The notes under the pieces: generated by a model
Told to the model about the DNA's origin: nothing
What the model saw: only the letters and a program-made list of their open reading frames with translations
The model's database searches: none
DNA from: Acanthaster planci
Lineage: Eukaryota > Echinodermata > Asteroidea > Valvatida > Acanthasteridae
Reading direction: 5' to 3'
DNA: 61,540 nt
Assembly (NCBI RefSeq): GCF_001949145.1
Contig: NW_019091455.1
Span: 1,384-62,923 of the forward strand
Program-made: the position numbers and the translations under genes
Shown here: positions 43,990 through 55,980 of the stretch, one piece after another
Layout of the letters: each line of letters begins with the position of its first letter
How positions within the stretch are numbered: position 1 is the first letter of the stretch

Positions 43990-44236
43990 TTTATTTATTT
44001 ATATCTGATCATCCAAGAGCGCATTTAACGCCAATTACCGAATGATAATGAGTGAAGAAGAGATTGAAGAAATGATCAGTTTTAGAGGTGGGAGGAAAAC
44101 CCCGGATAAACGTTTAGGAGAAAACCCACGGACTCAGGTGGGGACGAAACCCAATCTACATGTGGACCGAGCGGGATTCGAACCCAGTCCCCCAGAGGTG
44201 GAAGGCGAGGAAAGAAACACTGTACCCACCTGACTT
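43990..44236 (-). mobile_element. tRNA-derived SINE
   Basis: On the minus strand the head has an A-box-like 'TGGGTACAGTG' followed ~35 bases later by a perfect B-box 'GGTTCGAATCC' within 'GGGTTCGAATCCCGC'. A non-tRNA body with 'GGTTTTCCTCCCACCTC' follows, then a TAAATAAATAAA-type tail at the low-coordinate end. The matching place in unit B (~24,090) lacks it. Being promoter-bearing but only ~247 bases long, it would depend on a LINE for movement. Confidence 0.75.
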
Positions 44237-46596
44237 GTTTGAATTATGGAAAAAAAGTGCATGTTTTAAGCCTCACTGCTTTAGTCTGGTTGACCGGGGG
44301 GGGTTTAGGATAAAGTGAGCGTTACCAAGAAGTTACAGCGGAGAGGCCGTTTTTCAAGTTTACTGCCGCTTCGTCGTGATTTGGACCGAAAGACCACTTT
44401 GGGGAACTGCGACATTCCATGCAATAGAAAAAAGAAAGGATTAATTGAAATTGCTACTTGATAAACATCTACGAATCTTAAATCATACAAAACAAAAGCC
44501 ACATGCGTTCCATCCTTTTACGAGCAATGGCTTTCTTAGTAACAATCCAGTATCTCGTAACGTCTTTATTGCACCATGGTAATTATTTGTAACTATTGTT
44601 CTGCTTTCAGAATCACACTACTGTGATCCTACTGAGTTTAATCAACCAACTAAGCTTTCTTCTTTTCATGCTGTTAAAGGGTCAAAGCAATAAAGATTTA
44701 TTAATTTATTTCTTCGTACTGTCACTCCTCTTCGAACAAAAAAAAACACAAAAAAACAAAATTCAAAGTTTTTCTTTCGTGAGAAATTCAGTTTAATACT
44801 GCATTTTCAGAAAACTTCATTCGGAGAAAACAGAGAAAAAGAGGGAACCCTTGCCCGTGTTTGTAATGGATAAACCCTTGTGCTTGCCGTACAATGGCTA
44901 CATACATCCCAGTGTAATTGGGACATGATAAATATTATTGTCCTAGGGACTGGTTTTAAACGGTTTTATTTTCTAGCAGGCAATTTTCACAATCCATCTT
45001 TGAAATTACAGAATGTGTTCCAAACGTACACAAACACATGTCAATTAGGACAGGGACACAACTGTAGACCCCATATCTATAAAATGTACCTCCCCCCATG
45101 TCTATCTTCACGTTTCCCTTGTCATTATGCTGCAGTGGGTGGTTCAAGAAGTAAATGAAAAGTTTTGTATAAACCAAAATGAAAGCACCCGAGTGGAAAA
45201 ATTTGCTGGACCAAAACGGCGCAATATTACGAGCAACGGAGGCCCGTTTGGTTGTAACTGAGCATCGCTGGTTCACGAACGACTATGAAGCACAAACGTT
45301 GCATGGTCGCATCACTACCAGCAAGATGAATGGACTGGTCCCCTTCCCTATAGCTGGCTGGCGTCTGGGGTCTGTCGGGGGGTTTAGCTCGCAATTGCCT
45401 TTTCTATTTTTAGAGATGATGCGTTTAATACATCCAACCTTTCGTGCGCATGACAGCCTAAAGGCACCTTTCCATATGCGCGTCAACACTTGCGCCAAGT
45501 GTTGCGTATCGGTCAAATCGCTCTCGGAACAATTTTGACGGCCGAACGCATACGTTTTATGTTAATGGACTCGATTTGTCTGTGGAAGTGAAACGCATAA
45601 ACCTGAACGCAACGCACCCAAAAACGTACATATGGAAAGGCGCCATAACAAGTGACTCTCTGGAAAACATCAGAATTTTTTTTCTCTATGATTGTTATGG
45701 AAGTGGTTTACCCCTAAAAAGCAGGTAAATACGTCTAAAAGTTTCGTTGCGCAAGAGAGTATTAATCCATTATAGAAAGTCTTCCAAAGTTTTGTCCCGT
45801 GACAGTGTTGCATTGTGGGAATATTACACACATGAAATCCTGCAGAATTCCTCCGGAATCATTACCACCTACCGGTCCCTTCTGTAAGACGTCCGGGGAC
45901 TAGGTAGGAACCAGTCTACAAGATGAACATACCTGACTAGCATTGCTCTTTTCTGAAGATAAGGAGTGCTTTTCAGTTTAGGGCGGATTGGAATGCCGAA
46001 AATTACGGTAGATCCAGGGGGGGTTACAAAAACGCTGTGACGGTTTCTAAAATTCAATCAGAGTGAAGATTTTAACTATCTGAAATGGTGGTTGTTTTGT
46101 ATGGATAGAGCCATTAAGTTCAGGAAATTGTTTCTGGGCTTATGCTTAATTGTGACAGGTGCAAAAGTGCACCGGGGACGCTGCTTACTTGTGTTGCCAC
46201 GCCCCCCATGGGTCTGGATCCGGCCTTGCAAACAAGTAGGCCTGTGTTAAAAGCCCCCCCCCTCGCCATCACAGCTTTACCGGCAGGAAAACAGTCTACA
46301 TGTATACAAATGTGCAGCATGGGCATTACATGTACTGTCTAAAATGGCTTCTTGACTTCATGAGAAGGACCCAGTTGGTTTCAGCATGGGAGCATCGAGG
46401 CATAAACGCTGCCATAGTAACCCAAAATGGCGTTATAACAAGATGAGCCGGTTCAGGACTTTGTGGTTCAGATCATAATTGTTGCAACAAATCAATAATT
46501 AAGTGGGCCGCCTCTAGAGACTTAACGTGAACTGAACAGTTCACACGAAGGCTTCATGAAAAGCTCATCCCACAGTACCAGTCATGTACCAGTGTG
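44237..46596. other. End of unit C and intergenic stretch
   Basis: Homology with unit B runs to about 44,640. A block near 45,205-45,325 ('cgctggttcac' with 'gactatgaa') is distantly similar to ~54,980-55,080, which suggests a dispersed repeat. The 119-aa plus-strand frame at 45,179 lies partly in this repeat and has no family signature. Nothing else seen. Confidence 0.45.
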
Positions 46597-46632
46597 ATGC
46601 AAGGCAGCTCCGCACCATTCACCGTCTTTAAA

Positions 46633-46741
46633 ATGACCGACAGAAGTCCCTTTCGATGTTCTTGGCAAGCAAAACACGACTTCATTCTGTTCCTGGTTTT
46701 TCACTCCTGCTGCTTTCAAACTGTTCATGGTGGGCTACAAG
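46633..46741 (+). CDS. FTP-PAN gene exon 1: signal peptide
   Basis: MTDRSPFRCSWQAKHDFILF followed by LVFHSCCFQTVHGGLQ, ending in phase 1 at 'caag|gtaggc'. An in-frame ATG at 46,597 would add 12 residues. Linkage to the later exons is inferred from phase, order and the need for a secretion signal. Confidence 0.5.
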
Positions 46742-49700
46742 GTAGGCTAACGATAGTATTTAATCCTTCCTATATTAACATATTTAATCATATGTAATCA
46801 TGCGATCTTTTATTGTGCATGTACTATGCGTTCAATAGTTATACCGTGGATGTTATAAACAAAAACTCTGTGAATTGACATTCTCCTAGACGGAGTCAAT
46901 TAATAAAAATGCAACCACCACAAAACGAGACCCCTTGTGGGATTGCTTCGGCTGAATGGAAAGTGGCATTCAATTGGACTTTTTGACGGACTGGAAACTA
47001 TAAAAAATGGAGGACATTGAATTCGTGCTTAAACCATTTGTTGTGTTCGTTTAATTGTGCCGATATAGAAGCAATTTAACGAGTCCTTAAAATGTTTTAT
47101 TCGAACCAACCAAATTTAACATTTTAAGAAACTTAAATTTCAGAATTACTTAGCCACTCAGTCAGGAATGTACCTTGTTGAAGCATATCCAATATTAAAT
47201 CCAATAATTATTAAAGTCTTAATGATAAACGATATTTAACCACCATCCATCCCATCAGGGCCAGAAAATACATCACTATAGAGTTAAATACAAATTAAAA
47301 ATTGAATAAAAGCCACAAACATTAACATCAATTTAAAACTATAGGCCTATTCTACAGCCACGAAAAGCTCCATAAACGTCGCTAGTAATATGGGTATAAG
47401 ATCACAAGCACATGAGAGTGCGCTGTTATGAACAACCCTCTCTACCGCCACATTCGAGGAAGTCTCTTTTTTTGGGGGGGGACGATATAAAATGTATTTC
47501 CGAGCTTGGTATTTTTCTGGCTACACTTGTCTTGTGCACAGCACCCTAACACCTATTTCGTGGGCAAGACTTTGTTAATGGCGCGCCTCACTTATATTTG
47601 AAAAGTTAATTCTTATTTCGGATTCGTATTAATCTGCATGTATGTTTTTGGTGGTAAATTTAATTTTAAATTTGTACTTTACCTTTGTGACTTTCAGTTT
47701 TAGTTTGAAATGTATTTACAGTTTTAGTGTTTTTTTCCCGCCTCCGCCCCCATTAGGGACTTTTCTGTGCGAAAACGTGCAATGCCAGCGAAGTTTCCCT
47801 GTTGCTTATCGACCTGATGTGCGTCCTGTGGGGCACCTAACTTGATGATAAAGTTTGGTGCGGCATTAACAACTGCGGTATTTCGAGGTTTAAATTCGAA
47901 AATGTACGGAGAAAATGAGAGCAAAATTATTTATTTCTTCGAATTAAGCATAACAGTTCTCAGAATTGCTGTCCAAAAGGCACTGAGCTAAATTCTTGTG
48001 TCTCTCTCTTTCATCCTATAAAAAGCTTTTTCGATCATCGGCAAGTCGGCATCACAAAGTACGAGTCACCCTTCATTCCCAGCAGGAAATGCTATCGACA
48101 ACAACGTCAACTCGTTTTCACATACCGGTAAGGCCATGGCAACGTAACACATCACCGTTCAAAAATTATCGATGGACCTAACTGTTAAATTTATATCGGT
48201 TAAGAACCCATCACATGCGCAACAGACGATGAAAATACACTCTAAATCGGTGTTTTGTTATTAAAAACAATCTTGCTATCACTTATAAACCTGTCTGGAT
48301 GCCAGGAATTTTCGATATCCAATTCATAAACTTTGCGCAGAGTGCATCCCGTCCATTGTGGATGGGGGTTTCGGCTAATTTCTTGCTTGAAAACGTCAGG
48401 GCTTATGCCCTGAACGGGGAAAAAATTGAGCAAAGTCCCATTTAACCGTGTACAAACATCTCTCCCGTATGCCTTAATGGGATTGTTTACATCTGTCACC
48501 ACTTTGTTTACATTCAGGCTTGTTAGAAGGAATTAATCTCGGACTTTCGTGCTTGTGGTGACCCTTGATTCGTTTCAAATCCTCAACAACTAAAAAGTAG
48601 GATCTAAGCACATCTGTCTCTTATGCTTCTAAATTGGTACGAATTATTTACATATCTGCAACACTTACTTATACACAAAATAGCCGTTGAGTTCAATTTG
48701 ATCTTAAATACATTTTTAAAATGATGAACAATTTATCAATAATGTAACTTTGCCTTGCAATCAGTCTCCAGGCAACGTACGGCAGCCTCAGACAGAGCTG
48801 TCTGTTCTCTGTTCTTAGGAAGCCCTCTCTGTCGGTAGTGTTACTGGTGGGTCTTTGTCCCTTCAGGTCACTGCCTACGCCCAAATTGTCAGCTTGATTG
48901 CGGCGTTATAAGGGTCATCTGAATAGCATGTCGTCACAATAAAAATAATGTAATCACAATTTCCAATTTGTGACTTAAAGTTCAACAGTCTTAGGCAGAA
49001 CTTAATCTTTCGCTCCACTAAACCTTGCTGTGAAATTCTGTGAACCCTATGACATTTCTTCGAGACTAAGTCACTCTGCACGCATTTCTACAAATCAATT
49101 ATTCTATCATAAAGCAAAGAGAAATTTGCCTTATCTTTTCAACTAAGTCTCATCACTAAATTTACTCTACTTCACTTCTTTTGGTAAATTTCATAAATAA
49201 ACTTACGGTTTTTTGGACTTCGTTTTAAGCTTGACGAACGCGGTCCCAGGTTGGGCGCTGCTATACTGGGACCGGTAGGGATACTAAAAAAGGCTGATGA
49301 ATTTCGGCACTGTTCAATTTTCCAAGCTGGTAAAGTCGACCATCAGTAGACGGAAGAATCAGCAAAACCCTGGCTATCGTCGGTTTCCACCACAACCTAA
49401 CTATTAATTTTCTCCCTTAATTCTTTCTCGGACTGTTCCTGTCTCCATCTCGATTGTGCATGCCCAATTTTCTTACCCGCAGCTACAAAAAAACAACCGT
49501 TTTTTTGCGTCCATCACCGTGGCCCAAACAATACATATGTTATATAATTCGACCCCGATTTAAAATACTGTGCGACGCAATGCGTAAAATAGAAGTGTGC
49601 GCGTTTTTGCAGGTTATTGGATAAAACTTGTGTACATATACGTCACACGAAATACGCCCTACGTCCTTCTTTTAGTGATATTGAATGCCTTTCTTAAGTC

Positions 49701-52700
49701 GTTGGAAGTCTAACAAATTCTTCACAATCCGCTTTACATTTTTGCTCAGCAGAAAAAAAGTAGGGGGATGATTCAATAGCCCATCCTCACGCCTCAAAAA
49801 GTGGAGAGGGATAAATACCCCCATCCCCGAGGGATTTACGCCAGTGATCGGGTCTTTACCTTGTATGAAAATATTGCACAAAAACGTCGAGCCCAAGCCC
49901 AATATTGTTATACATGCATAGACCGTTTTCAATATTTTTCCAAGGCACCCAGTTATTACTGATATTGGGTCTGTGATCTAATCCAAGCCAAATTAATTTG
50001 GAATAAACTGTTTAAATAATTTTAAAGGGAAGGAAAATTTGGGAAATCATTAAGTTAACGTCGCCGGAAAAAAAGTCTAACAAACTAACGAGTCCCTTTG
50101 TTAATTTGCGGTGGCACCTTTTTCAATATCATCCCAAGAAATAAATTCCTTGTCCCCAGAATCCAACAGTACAGTCTTTTTAGCATCCCTTCATTATTTC
50201 ACACCATCCGTCATCACTTTCCGATGTTCCGATAAATAGACATCGATTTCTGCTTCCACATCACTGCGTATATATATATAGTCGACGGAGGCGACCTTCA
50301 TCCTTGGTGGCGAGTGGACCTCGGTGCTGAACACTGCTTGGGGGAACTCACCGTCATAACTCGACAAGGATGCTGTGGTAAGATCGTGTGATCGAATCGA
50401 TAACATACGGTTTGACATGCTCAGGGAAGTCGCGCTTCCTTCATCTACTCCGTTTTGGTTTTTAGCTTTTAAATTATTTGTTGGTCCCAAAATTCCTCTA
50501 AAAAAGTCCTTTGTTTATGCTAAAAAACATTCTAGTGACATACTCGTCCCATGTAATTTGAACGGAGTATGGCGAGCGTTTTTCCGGAGTTTGTCGTTTC
50601 CCTATGAATCCTTTATTGCACATATCATGGCATTTTGATTTAGGTAGGCGGCCAAATAGTACATTATTTTGTGCAGATTCTGTAATGAATTCTTGATCTG
50701 CAAATCATGTCAACATTTCCTTCCAACAGTGTAATGGTTTTCATTTCTTTAAAGTAAAAAAAATGGTTTATTGATGTATATGCTTCGTTTAAATATTTTG
50801 GTGACTTGTCATTGTCCTATTGTATCTTCCCAGTTCCCACACACGAATATACATTAGTTTGTTTTTCCATCGAATTTACTTTTTTGACCATGTTTTTATT
50901 GATGCACTTTCTTGCTATATTGTAATATGGCCTTTCTAGTGTCCTGATTTGAATAATGAAAACGTCTGCCCTGGTGGAGACCTGAACCGGTTAGCCATGC
51001 CGACAGCTTGATCTCGTAACAAACTGAACGGCCTTTTCTGGCAGCATGATAGTCTCGCTCTTTCAACTATCATCAAGTACCTCTAAAAAAAAAAGCACAT
51101 GACTACTGACAGATTGCTCAAGTCACTTGTACTCCCAAGCACCCATTTTTTCTGTAAGAAATCAGACGAACATTGATTGTAAAGAAAATCAAACCAAATA
51201 GGCACAAGTTCAAATCAGCATCTCCCCTATTAAAACTCTGCAGTAGCGTGTACTCATGCTAGAATGGTAGGAAGTGGTGACCTATAGTAAAACACGACGC
51301 CACACTTTTAAAATACTCCCCGCACTCCCAGTCTCAACAAGTCAGTGTTGTCCTTTTCCATTTAAACATCGCTTCTTAAATTGTTTCTAAAGGCCAACGT
51401 CGCTTTGCCGCTGCGGTGGCTAGAGCGGGGCCCAGTCCAAACTACGCCGAGAACCAACCGTGCGGCTTGCCAGTCCCAAGAGCCCAAGCCACAGACGGAG
51501 CCAGGATTACCTTCCCATGTGCACCGGCTCGGATGGCTCGATACGTCACCTTGGACATAAACTCGACCAGCTCTGATGTGACAAAAGCACTTCTGCAGTT
51601 AGCTGAAGTGACGGTGAAAGTATACACAGCAGGAGAATGTGATGCAGTTGACGGTAAAGTATCCTATCGCGTCGTCCTTGTACTAGACAAATTATTAATG
51701 TCAGCCTGAGAAATGGGTTCACGGGTACACCATGGAATCAATCTCCATAGGATCCCCTATATCCCGACGGCAAATACCAACCACATCCCTCCAAGCCCAC
51801 CTCCACAGCCAGAGTGATTTCCAACGACACACCGTCGTGAACCTCAGCCAACGCACCCTGTCGACCACTGAGACAGATGTCCTGTCCCTAGGCACGAACT
51901 TCGCCACCCCACCACGCGCCGTCCCCCTAGCTGACATCATCCAAGCCACAGAACCTGCCATACGGAAGCTTGATAAGACCACAGCCGATAACATCCGAGT
52001 CAAGATCCACCAGGCACTCCTACACGCCAAACCGGTCAAGCCAAACCTCACCAGACCCAAAGTTGAAGCCCTCCGTGATCTCCGCAGAGACAAGTCCATC
52101 AACATCATCACGACCGACAAGGGCAACGCCACCGTGGTCATGGACCATGTGGCTTACTCCATCAAAGTACAAGACATCCTCACATCCGGCACCTACCGCC
52201 CCCTACACAAGGACCCCACTCAAGCCATAGAGAAACGCATCGCCAGCCACCTCCCAGCCCTCCATCGCTCCGACTCCATCCCAGAAGACCTGTGCCGTCG
52301 CCCCCGCCCGTCGGCGTCTACCTGTCTAAGATTCTTTGGTCAACCCAAGATCCAGAAGCCGGACATTCCCCTGCGCTCCATTGTGTCTTCAAGGAGCTCA
52401 CCGACGTACGAGACCGCCCGCTTCCTGACCGGCATCCTCCAGCCCCTGGTAGGCACCACACCACACCATATCTTCAACTCCACCCAGTTCGTGAAGCTCA
52501 CGAGAAACCTTTCACTTCAGCCAACAGACATCATGGTGAGCTTCGACGTGGTGTCGCTGTTCACCAATGTTCCCACCGAAGAAGCATGCCAGATTGCCAA
52601 GGATTGACAGGACAGCGACCTCCCCTCGCTGACTGCACAGCCCTCTCCTCCGCCCACATTGCCGACCTCATCCGCCTCTGCGTTTCTTCCAGCTACTTCA

Positions 52701-55700
52701 AGTTCCAAGATTAGTTCTACGAGCAGACAGCTGGGACCTCCATGGGATCCCCTATATCCCCGGTCCTAGCTAACATCTTCATGGAAGAATTTGAAAACAT
52801 CATCTCTCCTCACCGCCGACCTCAAACCCACCATGTTGACGACACATTCGACATATGGCCCCATGGTCAAGATCACCTCCAAGAATTCCTCAACAAGCAA
52901 CACCCCACAATCAAGTGCACCATGGAACAAGAACAAGACGGAAACCTCTACTTTTTAGATGTTCACCTGTCCAGAACCGCACCCTGGTCCGCAGAGCATA
53001 CGAGATCGGCGACCAGAACAACCTACGCCATGAACTCCACCACATAAAGATGAATGGCTACCGCAACCAACGTATCAACCTTTCCAAGCCCTCCCCCAGG
53101 ACGTTAGGGTCACCTATACCCGAAGCCCCCCAAACCGCCACGGTATGTCTACCGTGCCCCACCTCCCACCAACTCCGGAGCATCCTGCAGACGGCCAATA
53201 TCAAAGTACATCATTCAGCACCCAACAAGCTGCGAGCTGCACTTCACACCCATGAGGACAAGCACACACCCAGTAGTTGCCCCAGTGTATATCGTATTCC
53301 ATATGAATGCGGCCAAGTATACATCGGGGAAACCGAAAGGAATCTCCCCACCAGACTCCAAGAACACCGCTCGCACGGCCGATGAGGAAAATACAACAAG
53401 TCGGCCATCATCAAACATGCACACTCCACGGACCACAGCATCAAATGGGACAAAGCAGAACCCATCGCCCCCATCCAGAACTGGCTCCGAAGGAGAATCC
53501 CAGAAACCATCGAGATTTTCAGCCGACAACACCGTACCCCAAGACATCTGTTTCAAGCTCAACGAGATCTGGCGCACTCTACAAGCACCCAAGCAGACAC
53601 CTACTCTCGGTCAGTAGGGTCCCCTATACCCGAAACCCATCCCCTCTCACCCCAGGCGTTAGGGTTTCTCTACCCGAAGCCTCCCCCTTCCCTCCCCCCG
53701 GCATAGGGTCCCCTATACCCAAACCCAAGGTTTCCCGCCAATTCCAGGATCCAACACCTTCATGCAACAGCGCACACACTGAGTCACACAACCCGCGAAT
53801 CTCGTTCCACGCTCCATCGCTTCCGGATTACCTTAACTTCATAACCAGCTATCCACTCCAGTCCGGCACACTCTCCTCAGTGAGGACAGCCAGAGCACAT
53901 TTACCGAAACGTCGAGATAACGCTCACCCGTTCTTTTAAGAACCACGTCACCTCGCCCAAAAGAGATTGATTCCATGGTGTACCCGCAAACCCCATTTCT
54001 CATGTTTCTTCCACCATGAAGAGCTTCAAATCTTACTTAATATCAGCCTGCTATTCGGTTGGTAAACCAGGCCGTGCTCTAATGACATGTACTTGCCTGC
54101 TCCTTTAAAACTACTCATGACGCTAGAGTTAGTGGTTGTAGTCACTATCATAAATACGCGATGGAGGCACTGGTTCGGTTCAGACAAAAAACCTTGTCCA
54201 AAGCTTAAAAATGGAAAAGTACAAAACTGTTCATCAAAATAATGTTTGCATACTAAGATACAATAACAGTAAGCCTTGTGTCGGAAGACTCAAATTCTGT
54301 TAAAATACACTTGAGGGTTACATAAGTTCCATTATTCCCATACTGAATTCATAAATCTACCGATTTACTGCAAGTCTATGTGTGTATTTTTTCCCTGAAA
54401 CCGCGTTTTCTTTCCCGGAAGATAATATCACGTACAGGAAAAAAACATTCATGATGTTATTCAGGTGCACGCAGAATTTAGAATGTCAACTGTAGTCGAG
54501 AATTTAAAAAAGTTTTCACGTGTTGATCACTGTGGTGAACCACTGAAAATGGGAATGGTGCAAAGGCGCTGGGTTAATTTCCTTAAGGGGAATGCCTGTT
54601 GCTGTAGGTCGGTGACATCTAAGGGCGACGTTCCCATTACACCTGTTAACAAGTCGTTAGATAGTTGTGTTGGAAATTAAATGGACACTTAAACCTATGT
54701 TTTCTAAGTAAAATGCTTTTCAATTTTCTTAGCAACATTATACTTGTCAGGACATATCTCTTTCTGACGGCTGTTTGAAGGGAAAACTAGTGTTGTTGGC
54801 ACTCTTGTCTACGAACGTCAGTCGAAATCTATTGGTCTGGCTCTTAGTCCAAGATTAGTAATTATTGACGGGGTTCCAACGTAATGGTCGGTCATCCTCA
54901 TGTAAAGGCTAAAATACATTAACAGCGTGTAGATTAGAGCAAGTAAAAAAAAATCAACGATATGAGTCCGAGCTGGACCAAGAGAGGGCGCAATTTCCAC
55001 TCTGCAATGTCCAGCACTTCGCTGGTTCACAGACGAATATGAATTGTACGCGTTACGGTCGCTTCGCTACCAACAAATTGAGTACCCCCAACACGACTCT
55101 TTTAAACAGATGGGAACGCTTCTGCCCAAGGTGGATTGCGCTGGGAGAACAATTTTTATTAACCAGTCACCGACTTGGCACCAAGTCTAATTTCCCATTA
55201 ATTTCTCTATAAACGTCGACGGCCTTAAACACCAAAAACAAAAACCTAACCCGATCAAACTGTACAAAGACTCTTGCATTACCGGAACCTATCTAACTTT
55301 CCCAGAAGAATGAAACAATAACGTTACTCTTGACATACAGTATATTAAAGTGCATTCGCCCTACATCGATCTACAACGAGCAATTACTCAGTAACACAAT
55401 CAAGGCTCTTGCATCACTGTATTAAAAAAGAGTGAAAATTCACCCTACTCGAGTAAAATTTACTCCCTCTAACTGAAACTAGGAACAAGTAAGTGAAGTT
55501 TACTCACTTGATCCAGTTTTCACCAGAGCAAGTCTTTTGAATCTTATCTTTGAGAGATTTTCACGCTGAAGCGTTCAGTCCCTAGTTTCAACCTTTCGAT
55601 ATCTACCAATCCACTAACGGCGTTGCAAAATTATTAACCTTCTTTTTTAGTTGCTACTTCGACTCCAAAGGCCAGGACCCCCAATTTCAACAAAATTCAC

Positions 55701-55907
55701 AAGGATGGCTTGATTGCAAACTCCCGTCCCCTGTCCGTAAAGGTGGCCAAGTCTGTGTTAAGGTGTGCCGGATACTGCGCCAAAGATATCCGCTGTTTCT
55801 CTTTCGACTTTGCACAAGGAGACGGTCAGTGTCGACTTTACAACCTCAACACAACCGACATAGAGATGACTCCCAGTCGGTATTTCTCAGTCTATGTGTT
55901 AATGTAG
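46633..55907 (+). CDS. Secreted fucolectin (FTP/F5-8C) plus PAN domain gene, five exons
   Basis: Exons 46,633-46,741, 48,026-48,127, 50,282-50,377, 51,393-51,653 and 55,651-55,907 all join in phase 1 to 825 nt (274 aa plus stop). Residues 1-33 hold a signal-anchor-like stretch (FILFLVFHSCCFQTVHG). Residues ~37-180 form an eel-fucolectin/tachylectin-4/pentraxin-1-type domain: 'GKSASQS', 'AIDNNVNSFSHT', 'HPWWRVDLGAE', 'VITRQGCCGQR', 'GPSPNYAENQPCG', 'ARYVTLDI', 'LAEVTVKVY'. The vicinal CC (101-102) and two arginines spaced as in the fucose-binding R-x-D-x4-R motif are kept, but Asp is Gly and the CEV cysteine is Ala. Residues ~200-274 are a PAN domain ('RCAGYCAKDIRCFSF', then 'CRLYN'). Predicted to be extracellular; sugar binding may be weakened. 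The start could be 46,597. The third exon could begin at 50,291. The last intron holds a Penelope-like element. Confidence 0.7.
48026..48127 (+). CDS. FTP-PAN gene exon 2: first part of fucolectin domain
   Basis: 102 nt, phase 1-1, acceptor after a CT-rich tract and 'aaaaag', donor 'accg|gtaagg'. It encodes 'IGKSASQSTSHPSFPAGNAI' and 'DNNVNSFSHT', matching the usual N-V-A-x-G-K-x-A-x-Q-S ... A-V-D-G-N opening of the FTP domain. Confidence 0.75.
50282..50377 (+). CDS. FTP-PAN gene exon 3: middle of fucolectin domain
   Basis: Phase 1-1, donor 'tgtg|gtaaga'. It encodes 'LHPWWRVDLGAEHCLGELTV' and 'ITRQGCC'. The acceptor is either 'tatatatatag' at 50,281 or 'gacggag' at 50,290; the second gives a closer fit to the family ('SHTGDLHPWW'). 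Confidence 0.8.
51393..51653 (+). CDS. FTP-PAN gene exon 4: end of fucolectin domain
   Basis: 261 nt, phase 1-1, 'tttctaaag' acceptor and 'gacg|gtaaag' donor. It encodes 'GPSPNYAENQPCGLPVP', 'ITFPCAPARMARYVTLDI' and 'LLQLAEVTVKVY', then a short linker with one Cys. The C126-C145 pair matches the family's disulfide. Confidence 0.8.
51709..54036 (+). mobile_element. Penelope-like element with target duplications and inverted ends
   Basis: Flanked by 14-bp direct repeats TTAAT[G/A]TCAGCCTG (51,695-51,708 and 54,037-54,050). A ~38-bp sequence at the left end (51,709-51,746, 'agaaatgggttcacgggtac' onward) returns inverted at 53,963-54,000, followed by a 34-base tail. Inside are RT and GIY-YIG domains. 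It lies in the last intron of the FTP-PAN gene in the same orientation. Stops and frameshifts show it is inactive. Its GC-rich composition contrasts with the surrounding intron, which suggests a relatively recent arrival. Confidence 0.9.
51732..53385 (+). pseudogene. Penelope-like RT plus GIY-YIG endonuclease ORF, disrupted
   Basis: The first frame (51,732-52,607) has 'LSLGTNFATPPRAVPLADI', 'TDKGNATVVMD', 'FFGQPKIQKPDIPLRSIVSS' and 'SFDVVSLFTNVP'. After a frameshift and an in-frame TAG (~52,712) it continues with 'TSMGSPISPVLANIFMEEFE' and 'HHVDDTFDIWPHG', where the usual Tyr of YVDD is His, then 'NLYFLDVHLSR'. After another frameshift comes the GIY-YIG nuclease, 'CPSVYRIPYECGQVYIGETE' with 'RLQEHRSHG' (53,280-53,382), followed by TGA; the usual C-terminal extension lies beyond that stop. 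The nuclease core residues are present, but the whole ORF cannot be translated. Confidence 0.85.
54051..55650. other. Remainder of FTP-PAN gene intron 4
   Basis: AT-rich sequence with no supported gene. A block at ~54,980-55,080 is distantly similar to ~45,205-45,325. An 'actcact' and 'gagtaaa'-rich stretch at 55,440-55,510 is simple sequence. Confidence 0.45.
55651..55907 (+). CDS. FTP-PAN gene exon 5: terminal PAN domain
   Basis: Acceptor 'ttcttttttag', phase 1, stop TAG at 55,905-55,907. It begins ATSTPKARTPNFNKIHKDG and carries the four-Cys PAN core (C228, C232, C238, C250 in the joined protein). Confidence 0.8.
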
Positions 55908-55980
55908 ATATTTAATGCTCCATTCGCTATGTAGTATCATAGCTGCTGAAATAATAACGCTTATAGATTGTTTGCTGTAT

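Noticed and set aside
43990-44236. A functional tRNA gene
   Set aside because: Only the A-box-like and B-box regions are tRNA-like; no cloverleaf closes and a SINE body with tail follows.
45179-45538. 119-aa plus-strand frame
   Set aside because: Overlaps a dispersed repeat related to ~54,980-55,080; no signature of a protein family.
51709-54036. Hammerhead ribozyme in the Penelope-like element
   Set aside because: Such ribozymes are known in this class, but I could not find a ctgatga core with a matching gaaa arm at either end.
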